64,000 bases of DNA, taken from CAYFSS01 sp964345975 (GTDB lineage Bacteria; Bacillota; Clostridia; Saccharofermentanales; Fastidiosipilaceae). The notes under the pieces are model-generated. The model made no database searches, was not told where the DNA came from, and saw nothing but the letters and a program-made list of their open reading frames with translations. Location: the NCBI GenBank assembly GCA_964345975.1, contig CAYFSS010000003.1:48427-112426 (forward strand), in the 5' to 3' direction. The translations under genes were made by a program, and so were the position numbers. Positions 53,019 through 61,879 of the stretch are shown piece by piece (position 1 is the first letter of the stretch; each line of letters opens with the position of its first letter).

Positions 53019-54937
53019 CAGTTCACGATCCTTTGAAAAGCCCTCTCTAAATCACTTTCGGGCATTCGTATGATCGTAGGTCTCCCATGAGGGCAACGCC
53101 AAGGGTCAATAGCCTGATGCATTCTAGTTAATAGGACCTCGACTTCACCATCGCTCAGTCGATCGTTTCCCTTGACCGCTGCTTTACAAGCCATCGTAGC
53201 AAGCATATGCCTTTGCTTTGCTGCATCACGTGAGAAGATCTCATAATCAAAGACATGGAGATCGTCTATAAGTGCACGCAAAGCATGGACAGGATCCATT
53301 TGATTGCGGGAAGCAGGAATAGCTCTGATCGCTAAGCTTGTTGGACCCAAAGAGTCGAGTTCGAAACCAAGCTGTTTAACAACCTCGGTATGTTCTTCCA
53401 AGAGCTCAGATTCCGCCGGTGACAAACGAACGGCCATCGGTGCCAACAAACTTTGAGCTTGAAGGACATGATCCTCTGAGAATTCTGCAATCAGATCCTC
53501 ATACAGTAATTTCTCGTGCGCTGCATGCTGATCGATCAAGATGAGCTCATGATCCAACTCAAATAACAAGTACGTCGTAAAGACTTGTCCAATGTACTTC
53601 GCCTCGTGCTTTAAAATATCGAAGATCTCGTGCGACGAACGCTCTTTTTCATTAGAAGCAGCTCTATGAGTCTCTTCATAGGATTCCGTTAAATCCTCAT
53701 CATCACCGCCGGACCGTTCGTCCTGAGCCGAGACATGCGAGCTCTCGTAGTGAGACTGGGCTTCAGCCAGAGGTAGATGAGATCGATGCTCTTTGAGAGC
53801 GCCCTCTTCCTTCGTCTGATCCCTTGTCCAAGCATAGAGAGACTGTTTCCGCCATGCCTCTTTGGACGCTTGTAGCGCGTCCTCAGACGGCATCTCGGCC
53901 GTTTCATGCTCTAACTTAGGAGTTGCGTCAACGGCAACGCCCAACGAACGATGCAAGGCGCTTTGCACTTGCTGCATCGTCTCACGGAACACCTTCTGCT
54001 CATCCCAGAACCTGATCTCCAACTTCTGAGGATGAACGTTTACATCGATGAGCGAAGGACTAACGTCAATATTCAAGATAGTAACCGGAAACTTTTGCGT
54101 CATCATTTGCCCCACAAAAGCCTGCTCCACAGCCTTCGCCAGAACCCCCGAATTTACCGGACGTTGATTGACCATAAAAAACTGCATCTGCCTTGAACGA
54201 CGTGCTATTTCCGGTTTACCAATGTAGCCCGATACTTGGACAGGTGAACCGTCCTTCGGAACGACTTCAATCATTTCCTGAGCTGTATCTTGTCCGAAGA
54301 TGGCATAGATCGTAGAAAGAAGATCACCGTTCCCGGGACTATGAAGTCTCTCTTGGCCATCATTCGTCAAACGAAAGGATACATCAGGACGAGCTAAAGC
54401 CAGATCGGTCACAATCCGCGTGATATGCATTCCTTCCGTACGATCCGTTTTCAAGAATTTATATCGTGCAGGGACATTGTAGAAGAGATCTTTAATGACA
54501 AAACTGGATCCCTTAGCGCTCCCGGCCGGTAGTTGCTCCTTGAGATCGCCACCTTCCATGACGACTCGTACACCATTATCCATCTCCTCACGTCGAGTCA
54601 CCAACGTCACGCGACTCACGGCTGCAATGGATGAAAGTGCCTCGCCCCGAAATCCCATGGTGCGCAAGAGATCTAAGTCGGACATGTCGCGAAGTTTACT
54701 GGTTGCATGGGGCAGGAAGGCTTTCATAGCATCTTCAGCATCCATACCCTCCCCGTTATCGCGGACGGTCATGCTCCGGATGCCACCTTGTTCTATATCG
54801 ATTTCAATCACACTGGCTCCTGCATCCAAGGCATTCTCACAAAGCTCTTTGATCACGGATGCCGGTCGTTCGACCACTTCGCCTGCGGCTATCTGAGAGG
54901 CTGTTACAGCATCTAGTTCTTGAATGCGTGACGTCAT
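53018..54937 (-). CDS. mutL: DNA mismatch repair protein MutL
   Basis: GHKL ATPase that couples MutS to strand removal. N-terminal motifs 'VVERPASVIKELCENALDAG', 'DNGEGMDAED', 'TMGFRGEALSSIAAV' (~residues 20-110). A variable linker (~340-430), then a C-terminal domain with 'DQHAAHEKLLYEDL' (~residue 468), the metal-binding endonuclease motif, plus 'ACKAAVKGND' and 'CPHGRPTI'. This is the nicking type found in species without MutH. 639 residues. ATGA overlap with mutS. Confidence 0.97.
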   Translation of the reverse strand: MTSRIQELDAVTASQIAAGEVVERPASVIKELCENALDAGASVIEIDIEQGGIRSMTVRDNGEGMDAEDAMKAFLPHATSKLRDMSDLDLLRTMGFRGEALSSIAAVSRVTLVTRREEMDNGVRVVMEGGDLKEQLPAGSAKGSSFVIKDLFYNVPARYKFLKTDRTEGMHITRIVTDLALARPDVSFRLTNDGQERLHSPGNGDLLSTIYAIFGQDTAQEMIEVVPKDGSPVQVSGYIGKPEIARRSRQMQFFMVNQRPVNSGVLAKAVEQAFVGQMMTQKFPVTILNIDVSPSLIDVNVHPQKLEIRFWDEQKVFRETMQQVQSALHRSLGVAVDATPKLEHETAEMPSEDALQASKEAWRKQSLYAWTRDQTKEEGALKEHRSHLPLAEAQSHYESSHVSAQDERSGGDDEDLTESYEETHRAASNEKERSSHEIFDILKHEAKYIGQVFTTYLLFELDHELILIDQHAAHEKLLYEDLIAEFSEDHVLQAQSLLAPMAVRLSPAESELLEEHTEVVKQLGFELDSLGPTSLAIRAIPASRNQMDPVHALRALIDDLHVFDYEIFSRDAAKQRHMLATMACKAAVKGNDRLSDGEVEVLLTRMHQAIDPWRCPHGRPTIIRMPESDLERAFQRIVN

Positions 54938-57657
54938 ACATTGCGCTCACTTTCACGTGCCTTGCGGCTCAATTCATCGAGCTTGTGCCAGGCATCGATA
55001 GGGCGAAGTTCATCGACATTTAAAGTTCTAAGATCTTCAAAGATTTCATCGGTTTGACGAAGCGAGAAGGCGGAGGAGAATAGATCCATTTGACCTTCAA
55101 GAATCTTGGCTTGTGGTCGAGATTTTCCGGGCCCCGATTTTTGCTGTTCCAAGAGGGCTAAGCGTTCTTGGGCGCGAAACACGACCGAGGGACGTACGCC
55201 CGCCAATTGAGCGACTTCAATCCCATAGCTTCGATTAGCCGCCCCGGCCGCAATCCTATGGAGGAAGATTACTTCATCTTCCAGTTCTTGCACTTGGACA
55301 TAACGATTGACAAGCCCCAGTAGCTGACCTTCAAGCTCCGTCAATTCATGATAATGCGTAGCAAAGAACGTCCGCACACCCTTCGGCATCCCAAGGAGAA
55401 TTTCCTCGATCAAGGACCAGGCAATGGCCAGGCCATCGTACGTACTGGTCCCGCGTCCGATCTCATCCAGGATCAACAAAGCTCGATCCTCAGCCTCACG
55501 TAAGATAGAGGCGACCTCCATCATCTCAACCATGAAGGTCGACTCACCGGATCCCAAATCATCTGAGGCCCCGATTCGGGTGAAAATTTGCTGAACGATG
55601 CCAATCTCTGCTCTGCTTGCCGGAACGAAGCTCCCCATTTGGGCCATGATCACGATGAGTGCGGATTGTCTCATGTATGTAGATTTACCGGACATGTTTG
55701 GCCCGGTTAATAAGATGAGGCGCTCGTCCTTTCCTGCCATAGAAACATCATTGGCTACAAAAGCCCCCTTGCCCAAGCTCTGTTCCACAACAGGATGTCT
55801 TCCTTGTTCGATGATGAGATCATGCGAAGTATTGATGGACGGCCGGATATAGTTCTCACGTGACGCTAATTCCGCTAAACCGCTCAAGACGTCGAGCTGT
55901 GCAATCGCTTCAGCATTTCGTCTAATGACATGGCTGACGAGAGCGGCTTTGCGACGAAGTTGACAGAAGAGTTCATATTCCAGTTCAACCAGCCTGGCTT
56001 GAGACCCAAGGATCTTGTCTTCCATAATCTTTAGTTCATCGGTGAAGTAACGTTCAGCATTCACTAAGGTTTGCTTGCGGATATAGTGGTCCGGCACTTT
56101 GTCTGCTTGACTCTTGGTGACTTCCAAGTAATAAGCAAAGACACGATTGAACCCGATCTTGAGATTCTTGATCCCCGTTGCTTCCCGTTCCCTGGCTTCC
56201 AACTCCATCAGTTTTGACTGGCCGTTCTCTGCCATTTCCTTGATCTCATCGAGTTCTTCAGAATAGCCATAATTGATGAGTCCGCCATCTGTGATACTTA
56301 TAGGAGCCGGATCGACGAGGGCTGCTTCGATCTCAGAGGCTAGATCATCCATAGGATCAATCTGTGCTCGGAGCTGCTGAATAAGGTCTGCAGGCGCATC
56401 TTTGGGTAAGAGATCACGAATTGGATCTAATTGGCGGAGGCTTCGCGCCAAGCTCAAAAGATCTCGGGCATTCCCTTGGCCTAGATCGAGTTTTCCTGCT
56501 AATCGCTCTAAGTCATAGGTCGCAGCTAAACGATCACGTAGACTCTTTCGCAGGATAAAATCATTGACGAAGTCTTCGATGGCGTCTTGGCGTTCAACAA
56601 TGGCCGGTACAGAACTCAAAGGTCTATCGAGCCAGCGGCGGAGGAGTCTACGGCCCATGCTTGTTACGCACCGATCGAGCGCCCAAAACAAAGAACCCTT
56701 TTGCCGGCGTTCGCGAACTGTTTCAAAGAGCTCTAGATTTCGTCTGGCTGTTTCATCAAGCTGTAACTGTCCCCCGGCATCATAACGTTCCAAGCGTTCT
56801 ACATGTTTAGGGATACGAAATTGGGTGTGAATGAGATATCGTAAAATGCTCATCCCTGCTTGGGAGGTTAGATTTTGAGGATCGCTCAAGGCTTCATCAG
56901 GAAGATAGGACCGGTAGGTTTTTTTTGTGGAAGAATCAGCCTCGAGGATGCCTTCTTCTTGTTCCGCAGTTTGAAAATCAGCTGTGACCGGTGCCTCGTG
57001 TTCAGACGGTAGCTCGAAGGTCGAAGCCGGAACTAAGGTGCAAACATATCGATCGCGCAGATATTTTGTATAGAAAGTATCTTCAGCAAAGGTCTCGGAT
57101 ATGAGGACCTCCGCCGGATCAAAACGTGCAAGCTCTGCCAGGAGCTTATCTTTGGTGGAACCCCCCAGAATAGCTGTGCCCAGGAAGCGGCCACTGATAA
57201 GTTCGATGACGGCAATCCCGAATCCGGGGCCCTCATCCTTGATTGCCAGAAGATAATGATTCTTGTTTGCATCAAGAGCTGCCTGATCCGTTTGGGTTCC
57301 GGGGGTGACGACACGGACAACTTGTCGCTTGACCAATCCTTTAGCGAGTTGAGGATCCTCCATCTGCTCAACTAATGCCAACTTAAAGCCCTGGTCCAAT
57401 AAGCGATGAAGATATTGATCTAGGGCATGATGAGGGACGCCCGCCATAGGAGCACGTTCGTCCAATCCACAGTCCCGAGACGTGAGCGCAATCTCCAACA
57501 CACGGGCGGCAGTTTCTGCATCTTCAAAGAACGTTTCGTAGAAATCCCCTAAGCGAAAGAGAACGAGGCAATCGGGATACTGATCCTTGATGTCGGCAAA
57601 TTGCCGCATCATAGGACTTAACTTATCCCTCTCGATGTCTTTGAGAGCTAAGCTCAT
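54934..57657 (-). CDS. mutS: DNA mismatch repair protein MutS
   Basis: Recognises mismatches and small loops. N-terminal 'DCLVLFRLGDFYETFFEDA' carries the Phe-x-Glu mismatch wedge (~residue 40); central lever and clamp; C-terminal ABC ATPase with Walker A 'TGPNMSGKSTYMRQ' (~residue 652), Walker B 'LLILDEIGRGTSTYDGLAIAW' region and 'FFATHYHELTELE'. 907 residues. GGAGGAG stands before the ATG, 16 bp after miaB. Confidence 0.98.
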   Translation of the reverse strand: MSLALKDIERDKLSPMMRQFADIKDQYPDCLVLFRLGDFYETFFEDAETAARVLEIALTSRDCGLDERAPMAGVPHHALDQYLHRLLDQGFKLALVEQMEDPQLAKGLVKRQVVRVVTPGTQTDQAALDANKNHYLLAIKDEGPGFGIAVIELISGRFLGTAILGGSTKDKLLAELARFDPAEVLISETFAEDTFYTKYLRDRYVCTLVPASTFELPSEHEAPVTADFQTAEQEEGILEADSSTKKTYRSYLPDEALSDPQNLTSQAGMSILRYLIHTQFRIPKHVERLERYDAGGQLQLDETARRNLELFETVRERRQKGSLFWALDRCVTSMGRRLLRRWLDRPLSSVPAIVERQDAIEDFVNDFILRKSLRDRLAATYDLERLAGKLDLGQGNARDLLSLARSLRQLDPIRDLLPKDAPADLIQQLRAQIDPMDDLASEIEAALVDPAPISITDGGLINYGYSEELDEIKEMAENGQSKLMELEAREREATGIKNLKIGFNRVFAYYLEVTKSQADKVPDHYIRKQTLVNAERYFTDELKIMEDKILGSQARLVELEYELFCQLRRKAALVSHVIRRNAEAIAQLDVLSGLAELASRENYIRPSINTSHDLIIEQGRHPVVEQSLGKGAFVANDVSMAGKDERLILLTGPNMSGKSTYMRQSALIVIMAQMGSFVPASRAEIGIVQQIFTRIGASDDLGSGESTFMVEMMEVASILREAEDRALLILDEIGRGTSTYDGLAIAWSLIEEILLGMPKGVRTFFATHYHELTELEGQLLGLVNRYVQVQELEDEVIFLHRIAAGAANRSYGIEVAQLAGVRPSVVFRAQERLALLEQQKSGPGKSRPQAKILEGQMDLFSSAFSLRQTDEIFEDLRTLNVDELRPIDAWHKLDELSRKARESERNV

Positions 57658-57673
57658 TGACTCCTCCGTTTCT

Positions 57674-59089
57674 TTAGCCTTGGGCTACTTCTTCCTGCGT
57701 TGATAGGGTAAGAAATTCACCACGTAACGAGTAGGTTCTGGATTCTGTAATCTTCACTTGAACAAAGGTGTTTTCCAGCTTGAGATCATCTCCCTGCAAA
57801 CGTTCCGGAACCAATTCAGGATCTACAGTGAAGTTAACTAAGAAGTTACGCGAGTCTCGCCCGGTCCAAGTGTTCTCTTCATGTTCTGCTCTTCCCTCAA
57901 CCAATAGGGTTAGCGTCTTCCCTACTTCGTCTGCATGATATTCTTTCGCCTTGCTATCTTGAAGCTCAACTAAACGATTGAAGCGATCGGTCATCACCTC
58001 TTGTGGGATCTCCTCAAGCTCTGCAGCAGGCGTCCCCGGACGAGGTGAAAATTGAAACATAAAAGCCTGGGTATATCCTACTTCTTCAATTAACTCTAGA
58101 GTCTGGATGAAATCCTCTTCCGTCTCTGTAGGATACCCGACGATGATGTCCGTGCTCAATGTTGCGTCGGGCAATTTCTCGCGGATCTCTTTCACAATAG
58201 AGCGATAACGTTCCCTGTCATACTTTCGGTTCATGGCTTTCAAAACAGCATCGCTCCCCGATTGGAGCGGGAGATGGATATGCCTTTCAACTTGTGGGTA
58301 CTTAGCCATGACGGAGATTAGCTTGGACGATAGATCCTTGGGATGAGACGTCATGAACCGAATGCGCGGTATAGACGTTTTACTTGCCAAGAGCTCAACT
58401 AAGTCAGCGAAGTCTCCATACGAACCCTCCTGATCATTGCCATAGGAATTGACGTTTTGACCTAAGAGCAAGACTTCACTGAATCCTTGGTCGGTGAGTT
58501 GTTGGACTTCCTGTAATATGTCTTCAGGCTTACGACTGCGCTCACGACCTCTTGCATATGGCACGACACAGTAGGAGCAGAAATTATTGCAACCATACAT
58601 GATGCTGACAAGAGCTCTGTGTTGTCTAGCCCTTGCGATGGGCAAGCCCTCGACGAAAGCATCTTCCCGGCCAACTTCGTAGGTTTTCTCGCCTTTGATG
58701 GCTCGAGCCAGAAACTCCGGTAAACGATGGAGGTCTTGCGGACCAAAGAGGAAGTTCAGGTGAGCAAAGCTCTTCTTTATGCGCTCTACATAGGGTTTCT
58801 TCATCATGAGGCAACCACAAGCTCCGATGATCATGCTGGGCTTACGCTTGAGGTAAGTCTTTGAATGCCCTAAGTGACCAAAGAAGCGATCACTGGCATT
58901 CTCACGTATTGCGCAAGTATTGATGAGATAGAGATCTGCATCCGATGCTTCAATGGCTCTATTTAACCCGTAGGCTTCGAGTTGGCCGGCGAGCTTTTCT
59001 GAATCATTCTCATTCAATTGACACCCGAACGTCTGGATGAAGTAGGTCTTCCCTACACCCCATTCGAGAATTGTTGTATCTATATTCAT
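57674..59089 (-). CDS. miaB: tRNA-2-methylthio-N6-dimethylallyladenosine synthase MiaB
   Basis: Radical-SAM methylthiotransferase that completes ms2i6A37. 'YFIQTFGCQLNENDSEKL', 'INTCAIRENA' and 'IGACGCLMM' supply one cluster; 'CNNFCSYCVVPYARGRERSR' (~residue 150) the radical-SAM cluster; a C-terminal TRAM domain follows. ATG 59089 is chosen since it follows the SDR stop; the longer frame to 59197 runs inside that gene. 471 residues. A weak Shine-Dalgarno suggests coupling to the SDR gene. Confidence 0.96.
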   Translation of the reverse strand: MNIDTTILEWGVGKTYFIQTFGCQLNENDSEKLAGQLEAYGLNRAIEASDADLYLINTCAIRENASDRFFGHLGHSKTYLKRKPSMIIGACGCLMMKKPYVERIKKSFAHLNFLFGPQDLHRLPEFLARAIKGEKTYEVGREDAFVEGLPIARARQHRALVSIMYGCNNFCSYCVVPYARGRERSRKPEDILQEVQQLTDQGFSEVLLLGQNVNSYGNDQEGSYGDFADLVELLASKTSIPRIRFMTSHPKDLSSKLISVMAKYPQVERHIHLPLQSGSDAVLKAMNRKYDRERYRSIVKEIREKLPDATLSTDIIVGYPTETEEDFIQTLELIEEVGYTQAFMFQFSPRPGTPAAELEEIPQEVMTDRFNRLVELQDSKAKEYHADEVGKTLTLLVEGRAEHEENTWTGRDSRNFLVNFTVDPELVPERLQGDDLKLENTFVQVKITESRTYSLRGEFLTLSTQEEVAQG

Positions 59090-59105
59090 CGTCACGTCTT
59101 TCAAA

Positions 59106-59864
59106 TTATGTTGTATAGCCGCCGTCGACGGCGAGAACTTGTCCCGTAATGTAGCTTGCACGTTCACTGATAAGGAATGATGCAGCCTCTGCAACATCGT
59201 CCGGAGTGCCTAGCCGTCCTAATGGTACGTCCGAGGCAAAATCGGAAGCCTCCGTCTCACTATAGTTACGATTCATCTGGCCTTGGATCCAGCCGGGTGC
59301 TATGGCGTTTACTCGGATTCCGGAAGGACCCCATTCTTTTGCAAGAGATCTTGTAAGTCCTATGATGCCTGCTTTGAGGCTGGCATAGGGCACTTCAAGG
59401 GCCGCACCTTTCATTCCCCAAATGGAAGTGCAATTCAAAATGACGCCGGAGTGTTGCCGTAGCATACCGCGCGAAACTAATTGAATTGCTCTGAAACACG
59501 ATGCGAGGTTCACGGACACAAGATCGTTCCACGTAGCGAAATGAACATCTTGCACCAAATCACTGTGACTAAGACCCTGGAAATTGATGAGGACATCGAC
59601 CGGAGGCAAGCTGTCGAGGATTTCCACGAGGTGATCCCAAGCAACATCCATGCGCCTGAAATCACATGCCACAAGATGGCACTCTGCACCCTGCGCTTGG
59701 AGCGTCTCCGCTAATAGCGCTAACCGCTCTGTGTTATTACAACATTGAAGGATGAACTTGCGATAGCCTTCTTGAGCCAAGCGTAAGCTGAGGTTAAAAC
59801 CCAGGTCACCACTGGCTCCAAGAATTAGAACTAAGCGTTCTTCTATGCTCTTTTGTTCCGGCAA
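59106..59864 (-). CDS. SDR-family oxidoreductase, FabG-like
   Basis: NAD(P)H-dependent short-chain dehydrogenase/reductase. Cofactor loop 'LGASGDLGFNL' (~residue 16), 'DVLINFQG' (in place of the usual NNAG), catalytic Ser in 'NCTSIWG', catalytic 'YASLK' and 'GIRVNAIAPGWI', C-terminal 'GQVLAVDGGYTT'. 252 residues from TTG 59864, which has AAAGGAGG six bases upstream. FabG-type 3-oxoacyl-ACP reduction is possible, but no fab genes are nearby. It is first in the SDR-miaB-mutS-mutL-miaA operon. Confidence 0.87.
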   Translation of the reverse strand: MPEQKSIEERLVLILGASGDLGFNLSLRLAQEGYRKFILQCCNNTERLALLAETLQAQGAECHLVACDFRRMDVAWDHLVEILDSLPPVDVLINFQGLSHSDLVQDVHFATWNDLVSVNLASCFRAIQLVSRGMLRQHSGVILNCTSIWGMKGAALEVPYASLKAGIIGLTRSLAKEWGPSGIRVNAIAPGWIQGQMNRNYSETEASDFASDVPLGRLGTPDDVAEAASFLISERASYITGQVLAVDGGYTT

Positions 59865-59897
59865 GATCAACCTCCTTTACTCATATTGCGACTTTAA

Positions 59898-59906
59898 ATT
59901 ATAGCA
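59898..59906 (-). promoter_or_regulatory. extended -10 promoter for the SDR-miaB-mutSL-miaA operon
   Basis: On the minus strand TGC-TATAAT (59906-59898), an extended -10 with a consensus hexamer, ~35 bp before the SDR start and directly after the hup terminator. Confidence 0.6.
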
Positions 59907-59908
59907 TG

Positions 59909-59930
59909 CAAAAGGCGCCCTGAGGCGCCT
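59909..59930 (-). terminator. terminator after hup
   Basis: On the minus strand AGGCGCC/GGCGCCT with a short loop (59930-59913) followed by TTTT. Confidence 0.85.
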
Positions 59931-59961
59931 GGGATCTGTGTCGATTGCAAGTAAGTATCTA

Positions 59962-60234
59962 CTAGTTGATGTGATCCTTGAAGACTTTGCTTGCCTTGAA
60001 AGCCGGATTGATCGATGCAGCAATATCGATGGTATCGCCGGTGCGTGGGTTGCGACCTTGGCGTGCCTTGCGCTCGCGCGCTTCAAAAGTACCAAAACCG
60101 GTCAAGAAGACTTTGTCGCCATCTTTGAGGGTATCAGCTACGACGTCCATGAATGCGTTGAGCCCTTGCTCGCTCTGTGCCTGGGTTAAATCGGTGCGCT
60201 CTGCAATTGCTGCAATCAATTCTTTCTTGGTCAT
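59962..60234 (-). CDS. hup: DNA-binding protein HU
   Basis: Histone-like dimeric DNA-bending protein. 'MTKKELIAAIAERTDLTQAQSE' start and the HU/IHF signature 'GFGTFEARERKARQGRNPRTGD' region with the intercalating Pro at ~residue 63. 90 residues, standard. AGGAGG precedes the ATG. It has its own promoter and terminator. Confidence 0.98.
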   Translation of the reverse strand: MTKKELIAAIAERTDLTQAQSEQGLNAFMDVVADTLKDGDKVFLTGFGTFEARERKARQGRNPRTGDTIDIAASINPAFKASKVFKDHIN

Positions 60235-60314
60235 TCAAAACCTCCTAAAGGTGAATCAGCCTAACATTCAGGTGTAGTTGGCCTGTTGGCTATTTTCCAA
60301 TAAATACTTTGGTT

Positions 60315-60343
60315 ATTATAGTCGAGCTATAAAAGCCGGGCAA
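60315..60343 (-). promoter_or_regulatory. hup promoter
   Basis: On the minus strand TTGCCC (60343-60338), 17-bp spacer, TATAAT (60320-60315). ~80 bp before hup. Confidence 0.7.
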
Positions 60344-60448
60344 GAATCCGCGTATCTTTCTATATTACTCTTACGTATTTCGCTGTTATTTGCGGATATT
60401 TTACTGAAAACTAATGAATTGGACCGGTCTAGTTGAGAAAGATGGTGC

Positions 60449-60483
60449 TTGGTGGCTTTTTGGTGAAAATATACGATATATCG
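60449..60483 (+). promoter_or_regulatory. possible promoter and palindrome before the Spo0A-domain gene
   Basis: TTGGTG (60449-60454), 17-bp spacer, TACGAT (60472-60477). The perfect palindrome CGATATATCG (60474-60483) covers the -10, a natural place for a repressor. The remainder of the 313-bp gap between hup and this gene holds only the hup promoter. Confidence 0.4.
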
Positions 60484-60547
60484 AATTGATGACTTATCCA
60501 TCATTTGAAATACTCAAACTCCACTTCAAGGAGGAGGTTTGAAATAA

Positions 60548-61309
60548 ATGAATAAGACGCAACATAATAGTGATCGCATTCGTGATGCAGTCACCGGTAA
60601 ACTACCAAATACTGAAGAGTTTAAAAGTATGAATGAACGATTGAAACCAACGGATATTTACCGTCCGGGTACAACTGTTATGAGATCGCCTGAGTTTTAT
60701 CTCATTGCGTCGGACCGGGAGTGTCTAAGCCGCATGAATGATCTGCTGTTGAAAGACGGTTATTTGGCGGTGAGCGATCGGGCAGGCGAGTATAAATACT
60801 ATGTCGATGGACGTAAGTCGATCTACCATGCAAAGAAAGTGATCTACGATATTTTGGCGGATAACGATGATGACCAGTATGAATCACGCACAAGAACATA
60901 CCTTAAAGCTGATATCATCGAAGAGGTCGTGTATCAGACGGGTTTATCGAAAAGCCATACAGGTACTCAATACATTATTACTGCACTCACGAAATTTCCC
61001 TTGCCACCCGAGCATTATCTCCCCTTGAGTAAAAATTACTATCCCAATATTGCTTCTCATCATCGGTCGACGTCCCGAAAGGTTGAACGAGCAATTCAAT
61101 ATGCCATCAGAGGCGTTCACGATGAGACGAGCAATCTGCAGATGCTTCGTATGCTCTATGACAGGATTGAAGCGAAACTTCGTCAACGTGAGGAGATGTC
61201 GCATATTGCTGAACAGTCTATGCGCCAAGAAATAGATAAAGCAGAGCGAGAAATAATCCGTCCGAATTTCGAAACGAAACACGTTGGAGACGAAGAAGTT
61301 GCTTCGTGA
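60548..61309 (+). CDS. Spo0A C-terminal-domain protein without receiver domain
   Basis: 253 residues. The region ~120-210 matches the Spo0A DNA-binding domain: a Gly at the 'TGLSKSHTGTQYIITAL' segment, then 'LSKNYYPNIAS' and 'SRKVERAIQYAIRG', equivalent to LYPDIA and ASRVERAIRHAIE in Spo0A. No phosphoacceptor domain precedes it; residues ~48-100 ('FYLIASDRECLSRMNDLLLKDG') form a different small domain containing 'YYVDGRK'. The C-terminal ~45 residues are charged and helical. It is likely a transcription factor not controlled by phosphorelay. AAGGAGGAGG precedes the ATG. The last 127 bp overlap an antisense reading frame from the prophage. Confidence 0.75.
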   Translation: MNKTQHNSDRIRDAVTGKLPNTEEFKSMNERLKPTDIYRPGTTVMRSPEFYLIASDRECLSRMNDLLLKDGYLAVSDRAGEYKYYVDGRKSIYHAKKVIYDILADNDDDQYESRTRTYLKADIIEEVVYQTGLSKSHTGTQYIITALTKFPLPPEHYLPLSKNYYPNIASHHRSTSRKVERAIQYAIRGVHDETSNLQMLRMLYDRIEAKLRQREEMSHIAEQSMRQEIDKAEREIIRPNFETKHVGDEEVAS

Positions 61310-61722
61310 GTTGATGGATTTATCCAAATGAGCTTAAGGGTATTTGTGCATCTCCTATGGCTAGCGGTTATGAAATATTGATCTTCGGAGTTGAGCTCTC
61401 TATAGGGATGCTTAACTCCGTCCATTTGTGATGCGGGTGAGGATCCTCTCCTCATTCCTGTTGCTGTTGTAGGCTGTTTGTACTGAGGATTAGCTTCGAT
61501 CCACTCCGTCAGAGCGGTCGTGAAGTCTTTGTCCTTGTCGACTAGCTTATTCATCTCAAAGCTCACGTACTCAGCGAAGTCTTCATTAATCCCACTGCTA
61601 CGAACTGCGTTTAGGTTTCTTAGCTGTGAAGCTTCCGCCTCATCGGCTTGCTTCGTTACGGGGTCTTCCTGATGCTGTACGGTCTCATCGACGTCAGCAA
61701 TGTTCTTGTTCTCTTTGTTCAT
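61183..61722 (-). pseudogene. phage scaffold-like gene that has lost its stop codon
   Basis: The N-terminal ~115 residues look like a phage head scaffolding/accessory protein: a charged start, 'GINEDFAEYVSFEMNKLVDKD', 'DFTTALTEWIEANPQYKQ' and 'TGMRRGSSPASQMDGV'. After ~residue 115 the frame runs on with unrelated composition, and residues ~138-179 are simply the antisense of the Spo0A-domain gene. So the natural 3' end was lost, placing a prophage-chromosome junction at about 61310-61400. AGGAGG stands ~7 bp before the ATG. Confidence 0.6.
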
Positions 61723-61805
61723 CGGGTCCTCCTGTGGTTTAAGGTCTCATCGACCGTGGTGAGTTAGAGCCTCATCGGCTGGACTTGGTTTATGGCCTCA
61801 TCGGC
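61637..61805 (-). repeat. five GATGA-loop mini-hairpins downstream of tRNA-Gln
   Basis: On the minus strand the 11-mer GYCGATGAGRC recurs at 61795-61805, 61769-61779, 61744-61754, 61682-61692 and 61637-61647. Each forms a 3-4 bp stem around loop GATGA; the middle pair changes from C-G to T-A together. The first copy touches the CCA end of tRNA-Gln, three copies lie before the scaffold-like ORF and two inside its start, where they encode (A/V)-D-E. Confidence 0.65.
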
Positions 61806-61879
61806 TGGCACGAAATCAAGGAATCGAACCTTGACCTCCGAGTTCAAAGCCCGGCGTTCTACCGCTAAACTAATTCCGC
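61806..61879 (-). tRNA. tRNA-Gln (anticodon TTG)
   Basis: 74-nt cloverleaf: acceptor GCGGAAT/ATTTCGT (two G-U pairs, G1-U72), D-arm GTTT/GAAC with short loop, anticodon stem CCGGG/CTCGG with loop CTTTGAA giving TTG, T-arm CAAGG/CCTTG with loop TTCGATT, discriminator G and an encoded CCA. It lies among phage genes, so it is a phage-borne copy. Confidence 0.87.

Noticed and set aside
61742..61805. Hammerhead-ribozyme-like GATGAG cores next to the tRNA
   Set aside because: The conserved CUGAUGAG and GAAA core is absent; only GATGAG is shared.
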